Assembly: GCA_964507185.1 (NCBI GenBank)
Contig: CAZDOY010000001.1
Coordinates: forward strand, 62,001 to 126,000
Reading direction: 5' to 3'
From: CAVRTJ01 sp964507185
GTDB taxonomy: Bacteria > Acidobacteriota > UBA4820 > DSQY01
DNA: 64,000 nucleotides
The notes beneath the pieces are model-generated. The model was not told where the DNA came from. It did not search any database and saw nothing but the letters and a program-made list of their open reading frames with translations. This document shows, piece by piece, positions 1 to 7,306 of the stretch. The position numbers and the translations under genes are program-made. Each line of letters starts with the position of its first letter. Position 1 is the stretch's first letter.

Positions 1-877
1 CATCCTTATTGGTGTTGTCGTTGGCGACGATGTTGGACGTGTTCGTGTTGTCGTTGTTAATGATGTTGGTCGTGCTGGTGTTGATGTTGCTCATGATGCT
101 GCTGGTATTGGTGTTGTCGTTGCTGACCGTCGCTTGATAGTCCTGGTCGATCTGGCCGTTGATGTAGGCGAGCCGGGCGTAGTTCCCCGCTATGTTCCCC
201 GAATCCGTGTCGCCGTCGCAGACAGTATATTCGTTGAGTACCAGTTCCGCGGCCTCCAATGCCTCATCAGGGATAACACAAAGCAGGGATGTGTTTCCGC
301 CTTCGCCCAATGCAACCACGACTTCCTCGCATGCTCTGCTGAGAGGGATCCATATGAGTTTGGCCGAGTCCAGGGCGGTCGTGTAGGCGAAGACCACGTC
401 GCTGTTGCTCGTGTAGCCGGAACACGCGGACCCGTACGTGGCGTTGGGGAAACCGGCGGTCGTGTAAAGGGGGCCGCCGGCCGCGGCCTTGTTCAGGCGG
501 GCCGGCTGGCTCGCCGTAACGGTCAGGGCCTTCTGCATGGCGCTCTGGAGCGGCGCCAGATCGGCCCCGGAAGCCATCCAGTGGGCCACCACGGCGTCGC
601 TGACCTGCTGGAGTTGGCTTTGCGCAGTCGCCAAGTCGGCTTGGCCCTGCTCCGAGCCCGTCAGCGCGGCGATGGTGCTCATGTTGGACAGGATCGCACT
701 GAACTGGGCCCTGTAGGCCTGAATCTGAGAGGGTGGATACATCTGAAGCAGCTGCTGGTCCGTCAGGGGCTGGGTGTTTCCGCTGGCAGCGGCGAAACTG
801 GGGACGCCCGCGAGGGCGACTGCGAAAATGCAGACGACGAGCAGTACGAAGGTTCTGGATTTGATCGTGGCTCTCAT
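1..877 (-). CDS. secreted Asn/Thr-rich repeat protein (3' end off window)
   Basis: I do not recognise the family. The reading frame opens at an ATG at 877 preceded by a GGGAGAG ribosome site and stays open to the left edge (292 codons visible), so the C-terminus is missing. Residues 1 to about 28 form a typical signal peptide (basic start, hydrophobic core, Ala-X-Ala end), so the product is exported. The middle is rich in Ala and Gln and looks helical, with several Cys residues further on. The last 40 or so visible residues are almost only N, T, S, D, I and V and form an 11-residue repeat: an N-D-N (or N-I-N) triplet followed by T, then a hydrophobic pair (I-M, I-I, I-V) recurring exactly every 11 residues. 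This could be a right-handed (hendecad) coiled stalk or another fibrous fold. Function is unknown. Confidence 0.8.
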   Translation of the reverse strand, partial: MRATIKSRTFVLLVVCIFAVALAGVPSFAAASGNTQPLTDQQLLQMYPPSQIQAYRAQFSAILSNMSTIAALTGSEQGQADLATAQSQLQQVSDAVVAHWMASGADLAPLQSAMQKALTVTASQPARLNKAAAGGPLYTTAGFPNATYGSACSGYTSNSDVVFAYTTALDSAKLIWIPLSRACEEVVVALGEGGNTSLLCVIPDEALEAAELVLNEYTVCDGDTDSGNIAGNYARLAYINGQIDQDYQATVSNDNTNTSSIMSNINTSTTNIINNDNTNTSNIVANDNTNKD

Positions 878-887
878 GTTCTCTCCC

Positions 888-1166
888 TTAGAAATCCTGA
901 TTGTTTCCATCCCTTGAAACCTCACAATTCGCTTCTGGATATGGAGCTTGTGACCAGGAACCAGCCGAACGAAATTCAGGTGGCACGCGGGTCGGTGGAA
1001 TGTTCCCTGCCTTTGCCCTTTTGGAGCCCTGGGCCAATCCCCTGCGCGTTGTGGTACTGCGTCTGCTTGTGCTTATCTCTTGTCCGGGCTGACGGACACT
1101 GCGGCACGGCCCCGTGGCGGGCCGGATAGCCCACAGAGTTTGCACCTGTCCAGCCGGACTCTGCAT
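888..1166 (-). CDS. doubtful 92-residue ORF with strong Shine-Dalgarno
   Basis: The ATG at 1166 sits 8 bases after an AAGGAGG core (AAGGAGGTGATT at 1171-1182), one of the strongest ribosome sites in the window. The ORF stops at 888, ten bases before the start of the repeat-protein gene, which would allow coupled translation. Against it, the product is rich in Arg, Pro and Ser with no hydrophobic core, motif or signal peptide, and its codon use is less GC-biased at third positions than confirmed genes here. It may be a leader peptide, or the ribosome site may serve a structured 5' leader. Confidence 0.25.
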   Translation of the reverse strand: MQSPAGQVQTLWAIRPATGPCRSVRQPGQEISTSRRSTTTRRGLAQGSKRAKAGNIPPTRVPPEFRSAGSWSQAPYPEANCEVSRDGNNQDF

Positions 1167-1252
1167 GGCAATCACCTCCTTGTGCCTTTTTCGTGCGCAT
1201 GGTGCCGAACGCCCCCGCGACGCCGACCCATGCGAAAGTTACAGTCAGCGAA

Positions 1253-1291
1253 GATGACTTTCACAATTACCCTGTCCAATAAAAAGTCATC
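1253..1291. repeat. inverted repeat GATGACTTT-N21-AAAGTCATC
   Basis: Two perfect 9-base arms (1253-1261 and 1283-1291) are separated by 21 bases, so the arm centres are 30 bases apart, near three helical turns. The site lies in the AT-rich part of the long region upstream of the repeat-protein gene. The spacing suits a dimeric regulator touching one DNA face, but no regulator is identified. Confidence 0.4.
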
Positions 1292-1616
1292 AGGAAGGAT
1301 AATATTGCAGGCGGTGTTCCGGAAACCGCGGACCTGCTACCGCGCGCCTTGTTCTCACAGGAAGGCCGGATGGGCGTGGACGCGCGCGGGGGGGTGGCGG
1401 AGCCTCACACAGGATCAACCACAGTGCTGGCAGGCGGCACCGTCTTCAGTGTCTTCTTCGCGGTCGTGAACCGGTGCCGGAAAGGGGATTAGTGAGGTGG
1501 AAGACCTTGTCTGAGAAGCCTCCTCATCTCGGAAGGAGGAACCACGGCTCTTTCCAGGTACGAAATCTTCTTGGGGGGTGTTCGATCGAATCGGCGGAGA
1601 TCGCCGGCGCGAAACG

Positions 1617-2597
1617 TCAGTCCCGGGTGCCCTCGCGGCCGATGGCGATCATGCGTTCGATGGGGAGCCGCGCGCGCTCGGCCAGGTCAGGCGGAACCTT
1701 TACCTCGTGGACGCCGGCTTCGAGGGAATGCAGCAGCTTGTCCATGGTGATCATCTTCATGTATTTGCATTCCATCTCGTCGCTCACGGGATAAAAAAAC
1801 TTGCCGGGGGCCTCCTTGGCCATGCGGTGAAGGATGCCCGTCTCCGTCGCCACCACGAAGTCCTTCTTCGGCGAGCCGACGACGTGGTCTATCATGCCTT
1901 CGGTCGAGGTAATGTAGGCGTTGTCTGCCTGGATGTCCTTGTCCTTCAGGTAGACCATGCAGGAGGTCACACACCCGCATTCCGGGTGAATCAGGAAATC
2001 CGAGCCCGGGTGGGCTTCCCTGGCCTTCGCGATGTCCTTTGGGCGAACGGCGGCGTGGACGTGGCATTCACCGGCCCAGATATGAAGGTTCTTCCTGCCG
2101 GTGACGCGGCTGACGTAAGCGCCGAGAAACATGTCGGGGCCGAATAGGATGGGCTTCTCCTCCGGGATGGACCGGACGACCTTGACCGCGTTCGACGACG
2201 TGCAGCAGTAGTCGCTGAGGGCCTTGACCGCGGCCGTGGTATTCACGTAGGTTACCACCACGGCATCCGGGTAGCGGGCCTTCCACGCCTTCAGTTGTTT
2301 GTGGGTCAGAGTATCCGAAAGGGAGCACCCGGCTTCGAGGTCGGGAATGAGGACGGTCTTTCCGGGACTGAGGATGCTGGCCGTTTCCGCCATGAAGTGG
2401 ACGCCGCAGAACACGATCACATCGGCCCTGGTCTCTGCCGCCTGTTGTGAGAGCCCGAGCGAATCCCCCACGAAATCCGCCACGTCCTGTACGGGGGCGA
2501 TCTGGTAGTTGTGGGCAAGGATGACCGCATTCTTCTCGCGCGCCAGATCTCGAATGCGCTGTGCTACAGAGGCTTCAGTCGAGGTGGGTAGGGCCAT
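1617..2597 (-). CDS. nadA: quinolinate synthase NadA
   Basis: NadA condenses iminoaspartate with dihydroxyacetone phosphate to quinolinate in de novo NAD synthesis, using an oxygen-sensitive [4Fe-4S] cluster in the cytoplasm. The 326-residue product has the usual length and the three expected cluster cysteines: C64 (FCGVHFM), C178 (GECHVH) and C277 (MECKYM). The conserved AHNYQ segment and HPEC motif are also present. The frame is open for 90 more codons upstream, but the ATG at 2597 follows a GGAGG six bases away and matches the family N-terminus, so I start there. A TATACT -10-like box lies at 2616-2621 without a clear -35. NadB and NadC are not in the window. Confidence 0.96.
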   Translation of the reverse strand: MALPTSTEASVAQRIRDLAREKNAVILAHNYQIAPVQDVADFVGDSLGLSQQAAETRADVIVFCGVHFMAETASILSPGKTVLIPDLEAGCSLSDTLTHKQLKAWKARYPDAVVVTYVNTTAAVKALSDYCCTSSNAVKVVRSIPEEKPILFGPDMFLGAYVSRVTGRKNLHIWAGECHVHAAVRPKDIAKAREAHPGSDFLIHPECGCVTSCMVYLKDKDIQADNAYITSTEGMIDHVVGSPKKDFVVATETGILHRMAKEAPGKFFYPVSDEMECKYMKMITMDKLLHSLEAGVHEVKVPPDLAERARLPIERMIAIGREGTRD

Positions 2598-2924
2598 AAC
2601 AAATCCTCCGGGGCCAGTATAGCGCAGGATCAGCGGATCTGCCCGCCGATCCGGGGCGGGAGGCAGGATATCACACATTCCCCGGGTGGCGCTCTCCGTG
2701 TTCTTCGAGCGCACAGGGAGCGCGGGAACCCCGCGGAGGCGTACGCCATGCGTGCCCCTGGAGAAAGAGACCCGCTCGCCCCGGCTTCCCACCGGCCGGC
2801 CGTGACGGATACCAACACGCTTCAGCAGAAGATTCCTCAGGGTACGACTTGCAGACAGATGGCGCACAAATATACGGAGGGGCAGAACCCCTCCGTGTGC
2901 TTTTCGACGGGAAAGGATAAGGAC
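2598..2924. other. intergenic between nadA and rpsT
   Basis: This 327-base stretch contains the nadA leader, with a TATACT -10-like box at 2616-2621 (minus), and the rpsT terminator hairpin at 2874-2896. Codons that keep the nadA frame open upstream have no ribosome site and no similarity to NadA. I see nothing else. Confidence 0.5.
2874..2896 (-). terminator. terminator of rpsT
   Basis: A perfect 9-bp stem (ACGGAGGGG with CCCCTCCGT) and a 5-base loop lie 28 bases after the rpsT stop codon. On the minus strand the stem is followed by ATATTTGTG, a short and imperfect U-rich tail. Confidence 0.7.
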
Positions 2925-3197
2925 TTACTGGTTATTGCCCAGGCGGCTGAGAACACGGGCCAAGCGAGCTTTGTAGCGGGCCGCGGTGTTCATGTGGATG
3001 ACGCCCTTCTTGCGAGTCCTGTCTATCAGAGAATAGACCTCGGGGAGAGCCTTCCGCGCGTCTTCGGCCTTCTTTTCGGCCGCGAGGGCGCGGAACCTCT
3101 TTATGGCCGTCCGCATTTCGCCGAGAGCCGCTCTGTTCCTAAGTCTCCGCTTCTCGTTCTGCTTGACTCGTTTCAGTGCCGATGAATGGTTTGCCAC
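2925..3197 (-). CDS. rpsT: 30S ribosomal protein S20
   Basis: S20 binds 16S rRNA early in small-subunit assembly. The 90-residue product has the family N-terminus (ANHSSALKR after the initiator), a highly basic helical body and the usual length. I choose the GTG at 3197: it follows a GGAGGAAAG ribosome site and gives the M-A-N-H start seen across the family. The ATGs at 3218 and 3212 lie upstream of that site and almost at the predicted transcript start. The gene is monocistronic, with its own promoter (3227-3255) and terminator (2874-2896). Confidence 0.96.
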   Translation of the reverse strand: MANHSSALKRVKQNEKRRLRNRAALGEMRTAIKRFRALAAEKKAEDARKALPEVYSLIDRTRKKGVIHMNTAARYKARLARVLSRLGNNQ

Positions 3198-3226
3198 ACT
3201 TTCCTCCAACATACTCAAGAAAACGT

Positions 3227-3255
3227 ATCATACAGAGTCTGGCGCACCGTGTCAA
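3227..3255 (-). promoter_or_regulatory. sigma-70 promoter of rpsT
   Basis: On the minus strand, TTGACA and TATGAT are separated by exactly 17 bases, nearly the full housekeeping consensus. Transcription would start near 3220, leaving a leader of about 23 bases before the GTG of rpsT. Confidence 0.85.
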
Positions 3256-3486
3256 GGCCGCTCGAACCCCTTGCCGGGCAGGCCGGGCCGTATCTCGTTG
3301 ACCCCGAGGCCGGCTTTAGGCTAATGTGTAGCCTTTGATCGGGCCGGAGGTCGAAGGGCGGGCATCGTCTCGAAGGCATATGGACAGCGGGCACGCCTGG
3401 CCGCTCTGCAGAATGTTAAGGCCGCCGAAAGCGTTACGAGCGTCTGAAGTCGTTATGGCGAAGACACCTATGAATAGGGGGCTTGC

Positions 3487-3999
3487 GTGAATATCGAAGA
3501 GTCGATAGTAACCGCGTTGGAATACGAGAAAAAGGTCCGAGACCACTACCTGTGGGCTGCGCGCGAGACGGACGATGCCAGGAGCAAGGGGTTCTTCGAG
3601 ACCCTGGCGAAAGAAGAGCAAGGTCACGTCGATTACCTGGAATCAAGACTGGCCGAGTGGAAAGACAAGGGCGTGCTCAGTCCCGAGCCGCTCAACACCA
3701 TCCTCCCCTCCAAGGAATTCATCGAACAGGGAGTCGCCAAGCTGAAGGATTCGGCGGCGTCGCGGGACTATCAGGACGACTACCGGAGGCTCTTCACCGC
3801 CTTGAAGCTGGAAGACGAGGTCAGCGCCTACTACAAGAAGCTCGTGGACTCCATCGACGATGCAGAGGCAAGGACCATGTTCAACCGCTTCCTCGAGATC
3901 GAAGACGGACATACGGCCATCGTCCAGGCAGAGGTCGATGTGCTGACTCGCACTGGGTATTTCTTTGATTTTCAGGAGTTCACGCTGGACGGTATGTAG
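3487..3999 (+). CDS. ferritin-like (rubrerythrin-type) diiron protein
   Basis: The 170-residue product is a two-repeat four-helix bundle of the ferritin-like superfamily. Candidate iron ligands are the Glu in EYE near residue 14, the E-E-Q-G-H motif near 40, L-E-D-E-V near 107 and E-I-E-D-G-H near 138; paired E...E-x-x-H is the diiron signature. There is no C-terminal rubredoxin domain (no CxxC pairs), so it is not a full rubrerythrin. The likely role is peroxide or iron handling in the cytoplasm, but this is family-level inference. The start is a GTG at 3487 after a TAGGGGG ribosome site. It stands alone, with a strong terminator at 4035. Confidence 0.85.
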   Translation: MNIEESIVTALEYEKKVRDHYLWAARETDDARSKGFFETLAKEEQGHVDYLESRLAEWKDKGVLSPEPLNTILPSKEFIEQGVAKLKDSAASRDYQDDYRRLFTALKLEDEVSAYYKKLVDSIDDAEARTMFNRFLEIEDGHTAIVQAEVDVLTRTGYFFDFQEFTLDGM

Positions 4000-4034
4000 G
4001 GCTTACTGACCGTTGGAGCTCCGATTCCTAAGTC

Positions 4035-4072
4035 ACAGGCCGCACGGAGGTTCGTGCGGCCTGTTCATTTAA
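4035..4072 (+). terminator. terminator after the ferritin-like gene
   Basis: A perfect 12-bp stem (ACAGGCCGCACG with CGTGCGGCCTGT, loop GAGGTT) begins 35 bases after the stop codon and is followed by TCATTTAA on the plus strand. Confidence 0.85.
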
Positions 4073-4233
4073 TAAGACCCCGCTTTAAGAGCCACGACCA
4101 TCCCGGCACTTCCCGGAAAGAGTGCGCCCTTCCGGATACGGGGCAGGACATGGCGTGCGCCGATTGGCTCATCGTTGCATCGTGGTTGGATGATTGCGGG
4201 AGCCCCCGCAGCCGGCCGATTGGCGGTCGGCCC

Positions 4234-5445
4234 TCATCCGGCTTCAGCGTGCTCGGCGTAGGAAGTGTGCGAGACCCTCAGGACGATAAGTCCCAGGATC
4301 AGCACGAGTGCCGCCGCCGCACCGGCCGTTATAAAGGGAAGAGGTACCCCGAACTGTTCGAAGGCGTAGACGCCCCACATGGGGCCTATTATTCTAGCGA
4401 GAGACGAGACGGACTGGTTGACTCCCAGCGTTCCCCCTTGTTCGGACGCCTTGGTGAGCCGCGAGATGAGCGCAGAAACAGACGGCGAAGTGACGCCCGC
4501 CCCCAAAGCCAGAAAAACGAGGAAAAAGATCAATTCGGGAACGGACCGCGCAACCATGGTCGTGAGGTAGCCGAATACAAGTAGAATGGCGCCCCAAATG
4601 ATCAGCCTCCTCTCTCCGAAATGCTTGGCCAACCTTCCTATCAGGCCGCCCTGTACGATGGCGGCGAGCAATCCGAGAAAGACGAAGAGGTATGTGACAT
4701 GAATGATGTTGAGATCGAGCCGCTTCTGGAGGAAGAGGGCGAATACGGACTCGAAAATGGAAAACGCGAATGTGGTCAAAAAGAAGATGACGACGAGAAA
4801 GCCGATCTGCGGGTGTGACAGGGCGCGAAGAAGAGCTTCGGCGTTGAGCCAATTGCGCCGGGTATGTGTTTCTGCGGAACGGGCGGCGCGGGCCTCCTTC
4901 GGCCAGGTTTCAGGGAGCTTGATAGCGGCGTAGAGCAACGCAAGGGCGGACAGACCCGCCGCAAACCATCCGGGTGCCTCGCTGCTGATGTGCAACGCAC
5001 CCCCTGCAATCGCGGGTCCGAAGATAAAGCCCAGTCCGAAGGCCGCTCCGATCAGCCCCATGCCGTGGGCGCGTTTTTCGGGGGGCGTTACATCGGCTAC
5101 GACGGCCTGTGCCGCGGCGATGTTGCCGCCCATGATTCCCGCGATGACGCGCGAGAGGAAAAGTACACCGAAGGTGGTTTGGATGGCGAAGAGAACATAG
5201 CCGATGACCGATCCGCAGAGGGAAAGCAGGATGATGGGGCGGCGCCCAAAGCGGTCCGACAGCCGCCCCAGGATGGGGACGAAAATGAACTGCATCAGCG
5301 AATAGACCGCCATGAGGAGCCCCAGCATGGCCGGTGAGGGGTGGTACCGTTCGCCGTAGAGAGGCAGTAAGGGGATGACGATACCAAAGCCCATGAGGTC
5401 GATGAACACTACAATGAAGACTATCAACAACGGGGATTTCTTCAC
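4234..5445 (-). CDS. MFS drug-efflux-type transporter (DHA1, TetA-like)
   Basis: The 403-residue product has twelve hydrophobic segments and the MFS motif A in the second loop (G-R-L-S-D-R-F-G-R-R-P near residue 60). The first helix, with FIDLMGFGIVIPLLP, resembles tetracycline/multidrug proton antiporters of the DHA1 family. It should act in the inner membrane as a proton-coupled exporter; the substrate cannot be told from sequence. The start is a GTG at 5445, seven bases after AGGAGA. About 220 bases upstream on the same strand are a sigma-54 promoter (5672-5690) and a strong terminator (5597-5636), so the gene could be expressed by read-through of that element or from its own unseen promoter. 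Confidence 0.9.
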   Translation of the reverse strand: MKKSPLLIVFIVVFIDLMGFGIVIPLLPLYGERYHPSPAMLGLLMAVYSLMQFIFVPILGRLSDRFGRRPIILLSLCGSVIGYVLFAIQTTFGVLFLSRVIAGIMGGNIAAAQAVVADVTPPEKRAHGMGLIGAAFGLGFIFGPAIAGGALHISSEAPGWFAAGLSALALLYAAIKLPETWPKEARAARSAETHTRRNWLNAEALLRALSHPQIGFLVVIFFLTTFAFSIFESVFALFLQKRLDLNIIHVTYLFVFLGLLAAIVQGGLIGRLAKHFGERRLIIWGAILLVFGYLTTMVARSVPELIFFLVFLALGAGVTSPSVSALISRLTKASEQGGTLGVNQSVSSLARIIGPMWGVYAFEQFGVPLPFITAGAAAALVLILGLIVLRVSHTSYAEHAEAG

Positions 5446-5596
5446 TTCACACTCTCCTTGGCGAGCCAGCCTCTATAACAACCGCACATATCCTACCACG
5501 AGCATCTACAAAATCAGGCTGGACAATATTTCAGGCGTTGCGGTTTCGGGGAGGACGGCGGCTTCCCAATCGCGCAGTCTTCATGGAAAATCCTGC

Positions 5597-5664
5597 AAAA
5601 AAGGAAATTGCGGGAGCCTTGGGGAAGGCTCCCGCAGAGGAAGAGGGAGGGGGGTTAGGCAGAT
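5597..5664 (-). ncRNA. putative sigma-54-dependent small RNA (or attenuated leader)
   Basis: The predicted transcript starts near 5664, twelve bases after the -12 element of the sigma-54 promoter, and ends in a 12-bp perfect hairpin (5609-5620 with 5625-5636, loop CCCC) followed by ATTTCCTTTTTT, a classic intrinsic terminator. That gives about 68 nt. The first 27 or so bases are single-stranded and made almost only of C and U (a run of six C then CUCCCUCUUCCUCU), the complement of purine-rich ribosome sites. This layout (free pyrimidine seed, terminator stem, U tail) matches Hfq-dependent base-pairing RNAs. The alternative is a leader that terminates transcription before the MFS gene at 5445. 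Confidence 0.55.
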
Positions 5665-5671
5665 GCTAAAT

Positions 5672-5690
5672 TAAGCAATAGGCGTGCCAA
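5672..5690 (-). promoter_or_regulatory. sigma-54 promoter (-24/-12)
   Basis: On the minus strand TTGGCACG-N4-TTGCTT matches the RpoN consensus at every conserved base, with exactly ten bases between the GG (5688-5687) and the GC (5676-5675). It faces the 68-nt transcript and, further on, the MFS gene. Confidence 0.8.
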
Positions 5691-5732
5691 GGTGATGTGT
5701 AGAAAAATCAGTGGGTTACGAAGACCTGGATG

Positions 5733-5749
5733 CGTGCCAATATGGCACG
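5733..5749. repeat. palindrome CGTGCCA-ATA-TGGCACG
   Basis: Perfect 7-base arms around a 3-base centre lie about 78 bases upstream of the predicted sigma-54 start. Each arm resembles the TGGCACG -24 half of the promoter, but no TTGC follows at the right distance on either strand. It may be a second protein-binding site between enhancer and promoter. Confidence 0.4.
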
Positions 5750-5788
5750 TCGTGCCTATTCGGCGCATGGGTGTGCCGGGTGAGTCCA

Positions 5789-5810
5789 GCTGTGTCGAAA
5801 ATGACACAGC
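5789..5810. promoter_or_regulatory. candidate enhancer site for a sigma-54 activator
   Basis: A perfect palindrome, GCTGTGTC-N6-GACACAGC, is centred about 136 bases upstream of the predicted sigma-54 start, within the -100 to -150 range typical of bacterial enhancer-binding protein sites. The TGTC...GACA core resembles the TGTC-N10-GACA sites of GlrR at glmY in enterobacteria, but with a shorter spacer. The activator is not identified. Confidence 0.5.
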
Positions 5811-5921
5811 CCAAATGGGCATTACGCGGCTGAAGGAGCGCCTCGTGTCTTAGCCGAACAGGGAGGGAGCGGCGTGTGTTCAGGCTGCGGACCGCTCTCG
5901 CAGAGCGATTCCGGTCCTGCG

Positions 5922-5949
5922 AGCAAAGAGAAAGCCCCTTGCGGGGCTA
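5922..5949 (-). terminator. terminator of the TonB-like operon
   Basis: On the minus strand AGCCCC-GCAA-GGGGCT is followed by TTCTCTTT, a short stem with a U-rich tail, about 108 bases after the TonB-like stop codon. A neighbouring 6-bp hairpin lies at 5892-5906. Confidence 0.6.
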
Positions 5950-6056
5950 TAAAGAGGAATGGAGGGGGTATGAGGATATAAATATAAGCAAGGATTGTGC
6001 CAATAATTGTGCGGACATAGGAAGAACCGGCGGCAGGAAGTGCCCCCCGGACCCCG

Positions 6057-7133
6057 TCAGTTGTCCCCGATGGGCATGTTGTAGAAGAAGCGGAAAACAC
6101 CGCCCAGCTTAGGCGCGGTAACTTGGGAGGGGAGAGGAGGCAGCGGGTCGGAGGATCGGAGTGCGTCGAGGGCGGACTGATCGTAGGACGGAATGCCGGA
6201 GGGGCGAACGATTTGAAGGTCGGTCACATGGCCGTCTTTGAGGATGCTGAAGCGTATCGCAACCCAACCCTTCTGACGAAGGACCGTCTGGGCTTCGGGG
6301 ACATGCCAGTTCCCCTGCACCCGTTCCTGGACCTGCCGGGCGTACGGTCCGAGGTCCCACGCCGCCGTATCGAATGACATGGCACCCGTATTGAGTCGAC
6401 TGGCGATGGGGTTGTGGAATCCGCCCTGGAGGCTGCCCAGCATCATTTTCTGGAGCTGGCTACCCAGGCCGCGAACCTCTGGCCTGCCGGGCTCGGACGG
6501 ACTCCCGGAGGCAGGGGCGCCGAGCGTCCCCGCATCTTTCAAGCCTCCCACGGGCAACCCGTTCTGGTCGTTTGACGGCTTCCCGCGCTGGCCCAGTTCG
6601 GTGCCCCGTTCTCCGGCGGTCTTTGCCTGTTCGCGCCTCTCCTGTTCCTGGTCCCGCTTCTGAAAGCGACGGTCCCTGGAGAGGTCGGGACGTTCGAGTC
6701 TAGCCATTTCATCGCTTTTCTGCCCCCTGGTGGGGGCACGTCCCGGCGATGGACGAGGAGATGCCTGCATCGGGGCGACCGATGGACGGGTTACGGGTGC
6801 GTCGCCCGGGCCCCCCGTCTGGCGAATGGGACTCCGGCCGAAAGATGTGGGGTCGGGGGAGGTTCCTTTCTTGGCGTTGGGGCTGGCACCCCTTCGATTC
6901 ATGTCCGAGAGGCGGGTGGGATCTTCCGGAGGCTGCTTGGCGGGCACCATGTCCTTAACGTACACGAATCGAACCGGGCGCCCGTTGATCGTACTGAGCC
7001 GCCTGGCCGCCTGATTCAGTCCCGCTGGGTGGGACGAAGCGGCCAGGTATTGCTGGCTCACGAAAAAGAGCACGACCGCGTGAAGAAGGAGTGCGATGAT
7101 AAAAGCAAGGCTCGGTGTCCAGCGATCGTTCAT
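6057..7133 (-). CDS. TonB-like energy-transduction protein
   Basis: The 358-residue product has one N-terminal membrane anchor (residues 8-30, short cytoplasmic start), a long Pro/Arg/Gly-rich low-complexity middle (about 70-230) and a C-terminal TonB-type domain (about 255-355). That domain has G-x-V-A-I-R-F-S-I-x-K-D-G-x-V followed by S-x-x-x-x-Y-D-Q-S-A, the usual core of TonB_C. TonB spans the periplasm and passes proton-motive force from ExbBD to outer-membrane receptors. No exbB/exbD lies beside it. The linker is strongly basic rather than the classic Pro-Lys/Glu rod. It is the last gene of the envelope operon; its ATG overlaps the previous ORF's stop as ATGA. Confidence 0.85.
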   Translation of the reverse strand: MNDRWTPSLAFIIALLLHAVVLFFVSQQYLAASSHPAGLNQAARRLSTINGRPVRFVYVKDMVPAKQPPEDPTRLSDMNRRGASPNAKKGTSPDPTSFGRSPIRQTGGPGDAPVTRPSVAPMQASPRPSPGRAPTRGQKSDEMARLERPDLSRDRRFQKRDQEQERREQAKTAGERGTELGQRGKPSNDQNGLPVGGLKDAGTLGAPASGSPSEPGRPEVRGLGSQLQKMMLGSLQGGFHNPIASRLNTGAMSFDTAAWDLGPYARQVQERVQGNWHVPEAQTVLRQKGWVAIRFSILKDGHVTDLQIVRPSGIPSYDQSALDALRSSDPLPPLPSQVTAPKLGGVFRFFYNMPIGDN

Positions 7134-7306
7134 CTCAGGTACCCATGCGAATGGCGCCTGTGTGAATCACTCCATCCACAGGCATGATGGTCACCCCAGG
7201 CTCGCAGTCTCCCTTTGCCGTTCCGGGAAAACGCGCCTCTCTTGAAGAACCTGAGAATGGGGGCGTCCTCGGCCTCCTGAACAAGCCATCGAAGATTGAA
7301 CGTCAT
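7130..7306 (-). CDS. small ORF (58 residues) overlapping both neighbours
   Basis: This 58-codon frame fills the gap between the serine hydrolase and the TonB-like gene. Its ATG overlaps the hydrolase stop and its TGA overlaps the TonB-like ATG, both as ATGA, which is the coupling pattern used throughout this operon. The product is basic and rich in His, Arg and Trp with no known motif, no signal peptide and no close ribosome site. The other two frames here are also largely open, so coding is uncertain. It could be a coupling ORF or simple spacer. Confidence 0.3.
   Translation of the reverse strand: MTFNLRWLVQEAEDAPILRFFKRGAFSRNGKGRLRAWGDHHACGWSDSHRRHSHGYLR

Larger units (their letters stand above)
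878..1616. other. intergenic region upstream of the repeat protein
   Basis: This 739-base stretch lies between the repeat-protein gene and the end of nadA. It holds one weak ORF with a strong ribosome site (888-1166) and a 9-bp inverted repeat (1253-1291). I see no RNA gene, no clear sigma-70 promoter and no good terminator for nadA. The right part (about 1330-1616) has nothing I can name. Confidence 0.5.
5446..6056. other. 611-base non-coding region with sigma-54 control elements
   Basis: There is no credible gene here. In minus-strand order it holds the terminator of the TonB-like operon (5922-5949), a palindrome (5789-5810), a second palindrome (5733-5749), a consensus sigma-54 promoter (5672-5690) and a strong terminator (5597-5636). 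The last stretch, 5446-5596, shows only the MFS ribosome site. Confidence 0.7.

Noticed and set aside
134..1129. 331-codon plus-strand ORF at the left edge
   Set aside because: It mirrors the minus-strand secreted protein, which has a signal peptide, ribosome site and repeat structure. The plus-strand product has no family features.
5733..5750. Second sigma-54 promoter at the TGGCACG palindrome
   Set aside because: No TTGC lies at the required spacing on either strand, so it is listed only as a palindrome.
6375..6390. TGGCAC-N5-TTGA on the plus strand inside the TonB-like gene
   Set aside because: The -12 element lacks the GC dinucleotide and the site is antisense within a coding region.
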